Positions 8,137 to 15,916 of a stretch of DNA of 25,251 nt are shown in pieces. The translations under genes and the position numbers were made by a program. The stretch is from a virus: positions 1-25,251 of the IMG/VR virus record IMGVR_UViG_3300023215_000864. The stretch is one strand, 5' to 3'. The notes under the pieces were generated by a model, which was not told where the DNA came from, ran no database searches, and was given only the letters and a program-made list of their open reading frames with translations. The first letter of the stretch is position 1; the number at the start of each line of letters is the position of its first letter.

Positions 8137-8805
8137 ATGAGTAATTACACATTAGCGGTATCGTGGTCTGGCAAGGACGCTCTATCGGATTCAGACGCAG
8201 CCAAGGTTATTTCAGGGGCAGACTTTAACACTGAGTTTACCACTGTCCAGACAGCAATCAATTCAAAGTCAAACCTCAACGGTGACGCAGGTGAGGTTTT
8301 CTCAACAAGCACGGCAGGGTCATCATCCAACACTACCATTGCTGCCAGTACACAGTATGTAACCAGTGCCATCAGTGGCATGGATACCAAGGCGAATATA
8401 TTGTCTGCGGTTTATCCAGTTGGCTCAATCTTCACCACAGTCACAGCCTACGCAAACTCAGCAGCCGTGGTAGCGGTTATTGGTGGTACAACTTGGGTAG
8501 CCTTTGGAGCAGGTAAAGTTCTAGTGGGTCTTGATTCAGCGGATGATGATTTTGATGTTATTGGTTCGGGGACAAACACCAATTCAACAACAGGTAGAAA
8601 AGATGCTGTATTAAAAGCCCATACACATACTGAAACCTATCCAACGACACACGGTTGGGTAGAAAATCCAGATAACGGTGGTAGTGATTACTACACACAT
8701 AATCCAGCTACTACTGTGAACACTGGCTCAACAGGTGATTCTTTAACAGGAAATGAAAACTTACAACCATATGTAGTCGTTTACATGTGGAAACGCACAG
8801 CATAG
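8137..8805 (+). CDS. Collar-type short tail fibre
   Basis: This is a 222-residue protein. The N-terminal half (TLAVSWSGKDALSDSDAAKV, then a helical INSKSNLN segment) looks like an attachment shaft. The C-terminal half has the tail-collar/short-fibre tip signature: YPVGSIF (about 93-99), a WVAFGAGKVLVGLD strand, an AHTHTE histidine motif that in related fibres binds metal, and the NLQPYVVVYMWKRTA ending. AGGAG lies 5 bases upstream of its ATG (8127-8131). It is a second receptor-binding gene, well separated from 10-3407, and directly follows the nozzle, to which it may attach. Confidence 0.75.
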   Translation: MSNYTLAVSWSGKDALSDSDAAKVISGADFNTEFTTVQTAINSKSNLNGDAGEVFSTSTAGSSSNTTIAASTQYVTSAISGMDTKANILSAVYPVGSIFTTVTAYANSAAVVAVIGGTTWVAFGAGKVLVGLDSADDDFDVIGSGTNTNSTTGRKDAVLKAHTHTETYPTTHGWVENPDNGGSDYYTHNPATTVNTGSTGDSLTGNENLQPYVVVYMWKRTA

Positions 8806-8814
8806 GAGATAGAT

Positions 8815-9588
8815 ATGGATTGGCTTAGTTTATTATTTGGATTTTTAGATTCAAGAAATCAAAGGAAAGACGCTAAAGCAGCTCAACAATACGCAGAGGA
8901 CTTTGCCAAGTCTGTAGAGTTTAAACCTTGGGATGTCAGTGGCCCATTAGGGAGTGCTACCTTTGAAGATGGCTCGGCAACAACCGCCCTCTCGCCAGAG
9001 ATGCAGAATCAGCTCACCGGTTTGTTCAGTCAAGCCTCTGGTTATGGTGATGCGCTGGCAGCCTATGACCCAGCAGCAGCCCAACAACAGATGTATCAGC
9101 AACAAAGATCAATGTTCGCCCCGCAACAGGCTCAAGACCGACTGGCTATGGAGAACAGATTACTGGCTCAAGGTATGCTTGGTTCAACTGGTGGAGCTGG
9201 AAGAACTCAATCCTTATTAGAGGCTCAAGGTCAACAAGACCAGGCGGCTCAATTAGCAGCATGGCAACAAGCCCAACAACAACAGCAGAATCTCCAACAA
9301 GGCTACAACAGCTCGATGAACAATATCTTGAACATGGGTAATTCGGTATCGGGTTTGTTTGGTACTGGTTCTGGACTAGGAGCAGAAGCATCTTTGGCAG
9401 CATACCGAGGTGGTGATGCCGTGCTAACAGCCAACACAGCAGCAAATGAGGGTAGATTCCAGTGGGGTGATTTAGGTGGGTCTAACAAGGATGGCAAAGA
9501 ACTTTGGGACACTCTGAAAAACTATTTAAACCCACCGAAACCCACTTTAACAGGGTTGTCCTCTCGACTCGATAATCCATATATATAG
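8815..9588 (+). CDS. Gln-rich internal virion/ejection protein
   Basis: The protein has 257 residues. A short hydrophobic N-terminus (WLSLLFGFLD) leads into a charged helix (SRNQRKDAKAAQQYAEDFAK), then an Ala/Gln-rich centre (about residues 83-165) with stretches of consecutive glutamines. This composition matches gp14-like internal virion proteins of podoviruses, which leave the virion with the DNA and help form the trans-envelope conduit. AGGAG at 8804-8808 sits 6 bases before its ATG. It begins a three-gene set (to 12834) in the usual ejection-protein position after the tail genes. The call is based on composition and synteny. Confidence 0.55.
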   Translation: MDWLSLLFGFLDSRNQRKDAKAAQQYAEDFAKSVEFKPWDVSGPLGSATFEDGSATTALSPEMQNQLTGLFSQASGYGDALAAYDPAAAQQQMYQQQRSMFAPQQAQDRLAMENRLLAQGMLGSTGGAGRTQSLLEAQGQQDQAAQLAAWQQAQQQQQNLQQGYNSSMNNILNMGNSVSGLFGTGSGLGAEASLAAYRGGDAVLTANTAANEGRFQWGDLGGSNKDGKELWDTLKNYLNPPKPTLTGLSSRLDNPYI

Positions 9589-9597
9589 GAAATTATT

Positions 9598-10743
9598 ATG
9601 GCACTAGAAGGATTTAACGCAGCAATTCAAAGACAGGTAGCTAACAGAACCGCCACAAACAAACGACTAGCAGAGACGATTAGCCAGGGCATGTTCAGTC
9701 TATCAGATGGTGCCTTTGGTAGTCGCTCTCAAGCCTCATTAGAGCAAGAGAAACAAGGTATTGTTGCAAGCGTTCAACAAAGCATCGCAGCAGCCATGCA
9801 GTCTGGTGATGATAATGCCGTTTTTGAAGCTATAAAAAGAGGTTCTCTGAAATTACAAACTGTTGACCCAGGGGCGGCTACACAATTGATGGATTGGTAC
9901 ACTCAGTTTCAACCTACCGCATCAGCAGACCGCAAAATAATACTACAAGGTGGCGTTCAATACTGGGCCGACACTGGGTTGCCTGTGTTAAATGTTCCCA
10001 TACAAAGGCAGATTGAAGAGCTTGGTGACAAAAGAAAGTATTATATTAATCCAGATGGCACACTTGAATTGGTTAAACCAGACCTTGTAATTCCAGAAAC
10101 TCCAGAGTCATTAGCCACTGAAATTATAACTAATTTTGGTTACGCTGACACCTTAGAGCAAATGGAAGAACTTGTTAAAAACTTGATTGATAATGGATTG
10201 GCTGGAACAGAAATTTACAAAACTGCCATCGCCAATTTAAATGTAGAAAAGGGAATACGATCAAATGAGAAAGAAGGAATCCGTGCAGATCAGATAAAAC
10301 TGTCCAATAGAGTCTCAGGAACCCACATCCCAGCATTTGAATCAACCTTACAATCTGCCGAGGCCCTTATAGAAGAATATAGTGGTCGCGATATACCAGG
10401 AATAGGTTTTGGAGGGTTAGCTGTAACAGAAGCAGCATCGTATGCTCAATCTGTAAAACAAGCACTTATGAACGTCATCTTAAAAGCACGGTCTGGTGCT
10501 GCTGTTACTGAAACTGAATTTGACAGACTCCAAACAGAGGTTGCTGGTGTAAAAGCTAAATACTTAGGCATTATTACAGATAAAGACTTTAAAAAATGGG
10601 TTAAAGCATTGAGAGACATTCAAAACAGAGAAATAGACGCAATCTTTGGTGGTTATAGACCTGAAGTTAAACAAGCATACTGGGACCAAGGTGGATTTAA
10701 ACCCATAGTGAAACCAGGCGATCTTTACAACCTTGAGGATTAA
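9598..10743 (+). CDS. Putative internal virion protein
   Basis: The protein has 381 residues, is mostly helical, soluble and rich in Gln, Glu and Lys. The N-terminal part (AIQRQVANRTATNKRLAE) resembles the helical start of ejection proteins. The middle has a proline-rich strand segment (PDGTLELVKPDLVIPETPE), and the C-terminal half is helical with ALMNVILKARSGAAVTETEF, a phrase seen in phage proteins of this type. AGGA at 9588-9591 sits 6 bases before its ATG. It lies between the Gln-rich protein and the large 695-residue protein, matching the order of gp14-gp15-gp16-like genes. No enzymatic motif is visible. Confidence 0.5.
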   Translation: MALEGFNAAIQRQVANRTATNKRLAETISQGMFSLSDGAFGSRSQASLEQEKQGIVASVQQSIAAAMQSGDDNAVFEAIKRGSLKLQTVDPGAATQLMDWYTQFQPTASADRKIILQGGVQYWADTGLPVLNVPIQRQIEELGDKRKYYINPDGTLELVKPDLVIPETPESLATEIITNFGYADTLEQMEELVKNLIDNGLAGTEIYKTAIANLNVEKGIRSNEKEGIRADQIKLSNRVSGTHIPAFESTLQSAEALIEEYSGRDIPGIGFGGLAVTEAASYAQSVKQALMNVILKARSGAAVTETEFDRLQTEVAGVKAKYLGIITDKDFKKWVKALRDIQNREIDAIFGGYRPEVKQAYWDQGGFKPIVKPGDLYNLED

Positions 10744-10746
10744 ATT

Positions 10747-12834
10747 ATGTCAGAAGTTAAAACAACACCATCAAGAGAGCAAGTTATTAGTGATGCCAAA
10801 GAGTATGGATGGACAATGGCCGAAGTTAATGCTGTTTATGAAAAACTTGGTTATGAATTATTAGACAGAGAAAGTGTTGTAGGGACTCGTGCTGGATTTT
10901 TAAACCGTGTACAGAGCATGAGACAAGGCCATAGGGTTGACCCTGATGACTTAGGTCCAGGTTGGTTTGAAACCGAATTCGGACAGACTGCTGTAGGTAT
11001 GGCTGGTTTTATGAAAATGTATTCCACAGGGATGCGGGTGGCCCCTGCTGTGGGTGCTGCCTACCCTCCTGCTGCACCAATTACCGTACCATTAACACCT
11101 ATTGCATTTGGACTTGTTGGTGCTTTTACTGGTGGTGCTGGTGGCGAGGGTGTTCAACAACTTTATCAAACATTAACCGACAATCCTTACGCTCCAGAAA
11201 ACTTTGATGAAGCACTTAGAAAGATGTATGAGTCTGGTGGTGAAGAGTTTTTGTATGCGGCTCTTGGATTCGGTGTTTTTAAAGGTGGTGAAAAGGTGTT
11301 TAGATTTCTCAAACCAAAACCATCAGAGGGTATTCAGGCGATAAAAGAAACCTTTGAGGCTTATGGTGGAAAGCTCTCCGCTACACAAGTTGTTGATAAC
11401 AAAATCATTGACACCATTGAAGGTCTTGCACAAGCAACATGGGGTGGTGATCCATTAGACACTCTAAGAACTATGAATGATGTGGCTATTGAAAGATATA
11501 TTAATGATTTCATAGGCCATGTTGCAGGGACAGCCAATAAAGAATTAACTGATTTGGGTCTTGGTCAATTGTTTGTCGCTCTTGTTCGCACAGGTAGGAG
11601 TCAGCAAAAAATAATAACAGATAGACTTTTCAGTGAACTTGATGAGCTTTACATACCTTTGGTTGCAAAGAAAAAGGTTGTTATAGAAAACCCTACAGGC
11701 ATTGTCGATGCTAGTGGCAACATGCTCAACAGAAAAACCGTACAAGTTATCGAAGAAGAGGTTTTGCCAGTTTCAGTACAAGGTTTAAAAGAAGAAGCCT
11801 TAAAACTTCTAAAGCCACACGGAGCATCAAGAGGTTCTGCATTAGGTTCAAAAGCCAAAACAATGCTGCAATCTGTGGAAGGATTTAACAGCAGAATGAC
11901 GTTTAACGAGATGCAAACCTACCTCTCTGGCCTTAAAAGTATGCAGAGAGACTTAAAAAATGCCGCAAGCCCTGATAGCGCACTGAAAAGAATTCTCACA
12001 CAGCTAATTGGTGCTGGTGAAGAAGCGATGGAGGCAGGTGCAAAGGCGACAAATAATAAGGAATTCTACTTAAAGTATGTAGAAGCTAAAGCATTTGTTA
12101 AGGAGAGTTCAGAGGCTTTGTCCGATAAATTTATAACCAAATTAATTCGTGAGAATCCTGAAAGAATGGGTGAGACTTTATTTAGAGTTGGTAATCAAAC
12201 AGAAATCATAAATGTAAGAAGGGCATTAGCAAAGGCAGCCCAATTATCCAAAGGAACGGACGATGCCTTCTTGTTCACCACTGAATGGAGAAAGATGCAA
12301 GCTGGCTATCTAAAAAGTATTCTTGCAGACACTACAAACCTATCAAAAGGCGTACTATCTGGTGAAGGCAAGATTAAAAGCGCCTTAAATAAAGTCTTTG
12401 GCAAAGAACAGGTCCCCGACATAACTTCGGGAGAGCTGTCAATAGCAGCCCTGAAGAAACTCTTCCTTTCTGGAACAAAACAACAAAGAACATTTGCCGA
12501 GGCGTTCACAAAATCACAAAGGAAAGAGATAAAACACTTTATCAATGTTGTTGAGGTTGCTCAAAAAAGACCAGAAGCTTCTGGCGTGTTTATGGTGATA
12601 GTTGGTCAGGCTGGATTATTGCTCAATCTTGCTACAGGCGCTTTGGATTTAGGTGCGCTTGCCATTTACACTATTGGTGCAAACGCCCTATCAAGAGCCT
12701 TAACCAATCCAAAAATTGTTAAACTTCTTTCTGAGGGTGTAAACACTAAACCAGGCACAGCTCGATATGCTGCTGTTTCAGCACAGCTTATGGCCTACTT
12801 TACTGGTGTTGATGCTTTTGGTGATGATAAGTAA
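10747..12834 (+). CDS. Large internal virion/DNA-ejection protein
   Basis: This 695-residue protein has two hydrophobic regions: about 78-135, Gly/Ala/Pro-rich (AFGLVGAFTGGAGGEG), and about 613-650 near the C-terminus (VFMVIVGQAGLLLNLATGAL). The intervening 450 residues are soluble and helical. Large proteins with such segments at the end of a podoviral late operon are usually the last-ejected virion protein that crosses the inner membrane. No lytic transglycosylase signature was found, unlike T7 gp16. It starts three bases after the previous stop, with a weak ribosome-binding site. Its final codons overlap a possible 38-residue ORF. Confidence 0.55.
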   Translation: MSEVKTTPSREQVISDAKEYGWTMAEVNAVYEKLGYELLDRESVVGTRAGFLNRVQSMRQGHRVDPDDLGPGWFETEFGQTAVGMAGFMKMYSTGMRVAPAVGAAYPPAAPITVPLTPIAFGLVGAFTGGAGGEGVQQLYQTLTDNPYAPENFDEALRKMYESGGEEFLYAALGFGVFKGGEKVFRFLKPKPSEGIQAIKETFEAYGGKLSATQVVDNKIIDTIEGLAQATWGGDPLDTLRTMNDVAIERYINDFIGHVAGTANKELTDLGLGQLFVALVRTGRSQQKIITDRLFSELDELYIPLVAKKKVVIENPTGIVDASGNMLNRKTVQVIEEEVLPVSVQGLKEEALKLLKPHGASRGSALGSKAKTMLQSVEGFNSRMTFNEMQTYLSGLKSMQRDLKNAASPDSALKRILTQLIGAGEEAMEAGAKATNNKEFYLKYVEAKAFVKESSEALSDKFITKLIRENPERMGETLFRVGNQTEIINVRRALAKAAQLSKGTDDAFLFTTEWRKMQAGYLKSILADTTNLSKGVLSGEGKIKSALNKVFGKEQVPDITSGELSIAALKKLFLSGTKQQRTFAEAFTKSQRKEIKHFINVVEVAQKRPEASGVFMVIVGQAGLLLNLATGALDLGALAIYTIGANALSRALTNPKIVKLLSEGVNTKPGTARYAAVSAQLMAYFTGVDAFGDDK

Positions 12835-12940
12835 TAGCAAGGCTAAACTATTCTCCAATGAGTACGAGAGACCAGGTAAACCTCACATGGACAGAAGGCT
12901 AGAGTCCACTTTGAAGTTTGAGGGTTTACTGGCAACCTAA
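12824..12940 (+). CDS. Possible 38-residue protein at the end of the late operon
   Basis: An ATG at 12824, inside the last codons of the ejection-protein gene in another frame, opens a 38-codon ORF rich in charged residues (KLFSNEYERPGKPHMDRRLE). Its TAA (12938-12940) overlaps the stop of the convergent minus-strand gene (12937-12939), so the two operons would meet with no spacer. There is no clear ribosome-binding site. It may be real through coupling, or simply an open stretch; similar tails are common in compact phages. Confidence 0.35.
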   Translation: MISNSKAKLFSNEYERPGKPHMDRRLESTLKFEGLLAT

Positions 12941-13104
12941 ATCTCTCGTTTCAGATAGTCCAAGTCCTGAAGAGCTAAAGACAATAAGTGTCTCAAGTCC
13001 GTATCTCTCTCAGCGTCACTTTCCCTGGCTATTTTATGTGCCTTCTTCACCATAGAACAAATCACCTCTATCTTTTGATGTATCTGCTCTTGTGTGTGTA
13101 TCAT
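12937..13104 (-). CDS. Small helical protein, function unknown
   Basis: This 55-residue protein begins at ATG 13104, which overlaps the upstream TGA as ATGA, so it is coupled to the NinB-like gene. It is highly charged and entirely helical by appearance (HQKIEVICSMVKKAHKIARE, then LRHLLSLALQDLDYLKREI), with no membrane segment. It is the last gene of the minus-strand early operon. Nothing in it identifies a family. The start overlap and lack of stops support its being real. Confidence 0.55.
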   Translation of the reverse strand: MIHTQEQIHQKIEVICSMVKKAHKIARESDAERDTDLRHLLSLALQDLDYLKREI

Positions 13105-13517
13105 GTTCTTTTCCCCATAACTGCAAACTCATAGTCCGATCCGTGAGGTAGCCGATACCCTAAAAACTCATCAGCCCACATATCTACCTCACAAAGATAA
13201 TCAACAAACTCTGTAATATTTAATTTGGTTGTAGATTTTCGCTCTGAATACTCTTCATTTTCATACTCTGTCTTAACTAGGTCTAAGAACTTATGAGACA
13301 CTACGAGATGTACTGAGTCCTTATGCATTCCTAAATGTCTACCCAACAACCCCAACCAATACCAATATAAATTAGATTGAACCTGTGTTCTTCTAGGCTT
13401 ACCTTCAGTTATTTTTATTGTGGCCGTATCTACGTCTGGATTCTGAGTAAAGAACTCTGTAGATAATGCTTTAAAAGCATCTGCTTTAGGTTTCTCTCTG
13501 TGTATTATTCGGTGCAT
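13101..13517 (-). CDS. ninB: NinB-like recombination protein
   Basis: This 138-residue protein has an N-terminal strand region, then the phrase RRTQVQSNLYWYWLGLLGRH (about residues 47-66). This resembles the conserved core of NinB/Orf family proteins, where an R-x-x-x-Q-N-x-x-W/Y-type segment precedes an aromatic helix. Lambda NinB (Orf) binds ssDNA and SSB and aids recombination mediated by annealing proteins; this phage has such a system at 19544-20637. ATG 13517 was chosen; a longer form from TTG 13544 has GGGGA 8 bases upstream and is possible. It sits in a nin-like cluster with RusA and YbcO relatives. The family call is moderate. Confidence 0.55.
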   Translation of the reverse strand: MHRIIHREKPKADAFKALSTEFFTQNPDVDTATIKITEGKPRRTQVQSNLYWYWLGLLGRHLGMHKDSVHLVVSHKFLDLVKTEYENEEYSERKSTTKLNITEFVDYLCEVDMWADEFLGYRLPHGSDYEFAVMGKRT

Positions 13518-13566
13518 TTGGGTTCTCGTCCTTAAAGTCTCCAAACTTTTCGTCCCCGTCTAACAT
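13486..13566 (-). CDS. Possible 26-residue acidic peptide
   Basis: ATG 13566 opens a 26-codon frame rich in Asp, Glu and Asn (starting MLDGDEKFGD). It overlaps the beginning of the NinB-like gene by about 30 bases in another frame. It fills the gap between the 33-residue membrane peptide gene and the NinB-like gene. The ribosome-binding site is weak (GAAAG). It could instead be leader sequence for the NinB-like gene. Low certainty. Confidence 0.25.
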   Translation of the reverse strand: MLDGDEKFGDFKDENPNAPNNTQRET

Positions 13567-13590
13567 ATCATCTTTCTAGGTCAACTGCTA

Positions 13591-13692
13591 TCAAAGCCCA
13601 AACCAGTTGCCGATTATCATCAACAAAACAAACCCTACGAATACCACTAAGCTTGTCTTGTTCTTGACTAACTTCATCAGTTCATCTTTCAT
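13591..13692 (-). CDS. 33-residue single-pass membrane peptide
   Basis: ATG 13692 has a strong ribosome-binding site (AGGAG at 13699-13703). The product has a charged start (MKDELMKLVKNK) and one hydrophobic segment (TSLVVFVGFVLLMIIGNWFG), with almost nothing after it. It is in the early operon, not the lysis cassette, so a role such as superinfection exclusion or membrane targeting is as likely as lysis. No family can be named. The strong initiation signal makes it a credible gene despite its size. Confidence 0.5.
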   Translation of the reverse strand: MKDELMKLVKNKTSLVVFVGFVLLMIIGNWFGL

Positions 13693-13706
13693 CTTTAACT
13701 CCTATA

Positions 13707-13886
13707 TTAAATTTGTAACCAAGCCTGAAACTGCTTCTCTGTTGAGTAGTACCTGACAGCCTGGACAAGAGTAGCAAGAAGCTCCTCATCACCATCAAAC
13801 TTAGCATTTTCATAATCATTCATAAGGTGTCCCCTTACAAACTCATCAGCCCCATCTGGGGTAATCATAATTGACTCATCTTTCAT
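13707..13886 (-). CDS. Small acidic protein, function unknown
   Basis: A 59-residue protein with GGAG 6 bases before ATG 13886 and an ATGA overlap with the gene upstream. It is acidic (DESIMITPDGADEF, FDGDEELLATLV) and ends in an aromatic helix (VRYYSTEKQFQAWLQI). There is no membrane segment or metal motif. It belongs to the run of mini-genes between the YbcO-like nuclease and the NinB-like gene. Such genes in nin regions are often host-takeover or regulatory factors, but no function can be assigned. Confidence 0.55.
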   Translation of the reverse strand: MKDESIMITPDGADEFVRGHLMNDYENAKFDGDEELLATLVQAVRYYSTEKQFQAWLQI

Positions 13887-14011
13887 TTTCTTCTCCTGCT
13901 TTTGGTTAATTTCTGGCTGGCCTTTGTGAACGCCTTATCAGCAGACCAAAGCAACCACTTAATCCCAACTTTCTTAACCGCTGTGGCTGGGACTTTCCAC
14001 AACTTTTTCAT
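13883..14011 (-). CDS. Small basic protein, function unknown
   Basis: A 42-residue, strongly basic product: KKLWKVPATAVKKVGIKW at the start and a KSRRRK end, with an amphipathic middle. It starts at ATG 14011, six bases past the YbcO-like stop, with only a weak ribosome-binding site, and ends in an ATGA overlap with the next gene. The basic tail could bind nucleic acid or the membrane surface. Family not recognised. Confidence 0.45.
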   Translation of the reverse strand: MKKLWKVPATAVKKVGIKWLLWSADKAFTKASQKLTKSRRRK

Positions 14012-14016
14012 TAGAT

Positions 14017-14340
14017 TTACTTGCATTCGATAATTCCTTCTATAGCCATTAAGCTTATATAGGCAAAAGTGCCTCTGAGATGTTTAACTTCTATCCATTC
14101 TGGTGGTATAGGTGGGTCAGCTTGGGTTCTTCCATCTGCCAAATTGTGACAGTTGAAACATGCCGGACAGCCAAAATCTATGCCCCCTGCCCTATTCTTC
14201 ATGCCCATAGCTGATATACCCAAGTGGGCAAATACAGTTGTTTCATTTTCTCCACCCGATTGACAGTTCTCATCGAGATGTAAATAGCAACGAGACCCCT
14301 TTGCTAATTTTGTCATCTTGGATTGTTTTATTCTTCCCAC
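14017..14340 (-). CDS. YbcO/DUF1364-family putative nuclease
   Basis: This 107-residue protein matches the DUF1364 pattern: Cys18 and Cys26 in CYLHLDENC, an ETTVFAHL block (His39), then GMGMK-like AMGMK, and a C58-C61-C64-H65 cluster (GCPACFNCHNLADGR). Lambdoid YbcO proteins have an HNH-like zinc fold and are considered DNA nucleases of the nin region. GTG 14340 has an ideal GGAGG 7 bases upstream, lying inside the preceding gene with which it overlaps by 13 bases, so I prefer it over ATG 14316. Next to RusA and NinB relatives it probably processes recombination or replication intermediates. Confidence 0.8.
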   Translation of the reverse strand: MGRIKQSKMTKLAKGSRCYLHLDENCQSGGENETTVFAHLGISAMGMKNRAGGIDFGCPACFNCHNLADGRTQADPPIPPEWIEVKHLRGTFAYISLMAIEGIIECK

Positions 14341-14669
14341 TCTTCTTCCTCCATTATTAATTCTGCTTCTCGCATTTCTTGTTTAATTACTACTAATTTG
14401 TCATACACATAGGTATTGATCTGAGCCATAATTATGCTCTCTAAGGGGTATGAAAGGGGTATGTGGCGTACTTCTTGGTCTACCCCTACCGATGCCATTG
14501 CTAAGGCTTCTTTTCGGTACTTATCTCTTAGTGATTTAATGAGTTGTTCAACTGTTGCGAAGTAACCGTTTTGTCGTTCAGTTTTTCTTGTGTTGTCTTT
14601 TAATATCCAGTTGTAAGCATCTGCGCCAATTGAGAATCTATCATTAATTTTTATGTAGGGGTTTTTCAT
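14328..14669 (-). CDS. DnaB-adjacent phage protein, function unknown
   Basis: The protein has 113 residues and starts at ATG 14669, overlapping the DnaB TGA as ATGA. The N-terminus (YIKINDRFSIGADAYNWILK) looks like a small beta unit that many phage replication clusters encode. The rest is helical, with a KSLRDKYRKEALAMA helix and a very acidic end (EEEEWEE). The family is one I have seen near phage replication genes, but I cannot attach a function. The 3' end contains the GGAGG used by the nuclease gene. It probably takes part in replication or recombination. Confidence 0.55.
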   Translation of the reverse strand: MKNPYIKINDRFSIGADAYNWILKDNTRKTERQNGYFATVEQLIKSLRDKYRKEALAMASVGVDQEVRHIPLSYPLESIIMAQINTYVYDKLVVIKQEMREAELIMEEEEWEE

Positions 14670-15916
14670 AACACTATCTCCATGTCGGAGAACTTAGAAA
14701 TCTCTCCTTTAAAATTGAGTTGAATGTGCATACCAGATCCACCCATGCGATTCTTAACAATATGGACCTCAGCAATACCTGGACGCGTGGATAATTCTTT
14801 GGTGTAATAGTCATCTCTATAGAGCATAAGAATGATGTCGGCATCTTGCTCTATCTCACCTGAGCTTCTTAGGTCACTCATTTGTGGCTCTTTGTTATCC
14901 CTTTTTTCTACGCCTCGACTTAGCTGGGATAGGAGTAATACAGGCACACCTAGCTCTTTTGCAAAACCTCTTAACTCTCTGGTGATAGTTCCCAGTTCGG
15001 AAATCTCTCTGCCTTTGTCATACTTCATTATTTGCAGATAATCAATAACAATCATATCTAGGCCACGCTCTGTACTAGCAACCTTCCTTGAGTAGTTGAT
15101 GATGTCTTGAACTGACAAACCACTCTTATCAACAATATTGAGTTTCTTATTGCCAATATCTGCTAAAGCCTTGTAGTAACGGTCTTGCTCTCTATCCGAC
15201 ATCTTGTTCTTGTAAACATTTGGCAGTGGAACATTAGACTCAGCACTAGCCATCTTCATAGCTAAATCTTCTTGCTTCATCTCCAAGGAGAAAAATAAGA
15301 CGTTATTCTCATCTGCAATATGAGAGGCTATATTCAAGACAAAAGTTGACTTACCCATAGCTGGCCTTGCAGCAATAACAGTTAATGTCCCTGCTTTAAA
15401 TCCATTGGTTTGATAATCCAAAGCACGAAATCCAGAGTAGATACCGGTACGCCCTTCTGCGATCTCCTCCATATAATCAATGGTCTTAGCCACAACAGAC
15501 TTCATTGAGGTTTCATCTGAGCTTTCTAACTCTTCTTGCAGATAAGCTATCTCAGCACTTACTTTGTTAAAGTTATCGTAGGTAATGCTTCGCTTTAAAT
15601 TTTCAATCCTGGACTTGAGTGAGGTGGATCGGATATGTTTGGCATAGACACCGATATTAGATACAGTGGGTGTACTATCTGCAATAGAAGCTAAGTAGTT
15701 AAAGTCAATGTCCTTACCTTTTGTATGATTTTTAACGGTAAGAATGTCAATCTTCTGCTTATCATTGTGCATTCCAACAATCTCATCAAAGACTTTGCCT
15801 AATGTTTGATTGCTGAAGTCGGATGACTGGAGACCTGTTGCCAAGACTTTATCAACAACAGGATCTATCATCAAGCCACCTACTACAGACTCTTCTGACT
15901 CAATAGTTGTAATCAT
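14666..15916 (-). CDS. dnaB: Replicative DNA helicase DnaB
   Basis: The 416-residue protein is slightly shorter than host DnaB (about 450-470). The N-terminal domain begins ESEESVVGGLMIDP. The RecA-like domain carries Walker A ARPAMGKST (183-191), FFSLEM (208-213), Walker B MIVIDYLQI (288-296), QLSR (331-334) and DLRSSGEIEQDAD (348-360), all intact. It would form the hexameric 5'-3' fork helicase, loaded by the upstream O-like protein. The start overlaps that gene by ATGA. Coding its own helicase means the phage need not take over host DnaB. Confidence 0.95.
   Translation of the reverse strand: MITTIESEESVVGGLMIDPVVDKVLATGLQSSDFSNQTLGKVFDEIVGMHNDKQKIDILTVKNHTKGKDIDFNYLASIADSTPTVSNIGVYAKHIRSTSLKSRIENLKRSITYDNFNKVSAEIAYLQEELESSDETSMKSVVAKTIDYMEEIAEGRTGIYSGFRALDYQTNGFKAGTLTVIAARPAMGKSTFVLNIASHIADENNVLFFSLEMKQEDLAMKMASAESNVPLPNVYKNKMSDREQDRYYKALADIGNKKLNIVDKSGLSVQDIINYSRKVASTERGLDMIVIDYLQIMKYDKGREISELGTITRELRGFAKELGVPVLLLSQLSRGVEKRDNKEPQMSDLRSSGEIEQDADIILMLYRDDYYTKELSTRPGIAEVHIVKNRMGGSGMHIQLNFKGEISKFSDMEIVL

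Noticed and set aside
10747-12834. Lytic transglycosylase domain in the large ejection protein, as in T7 gp16
   Set aside because: No Glu-containing lysozyme-like signature could be found in the N-terminal part.
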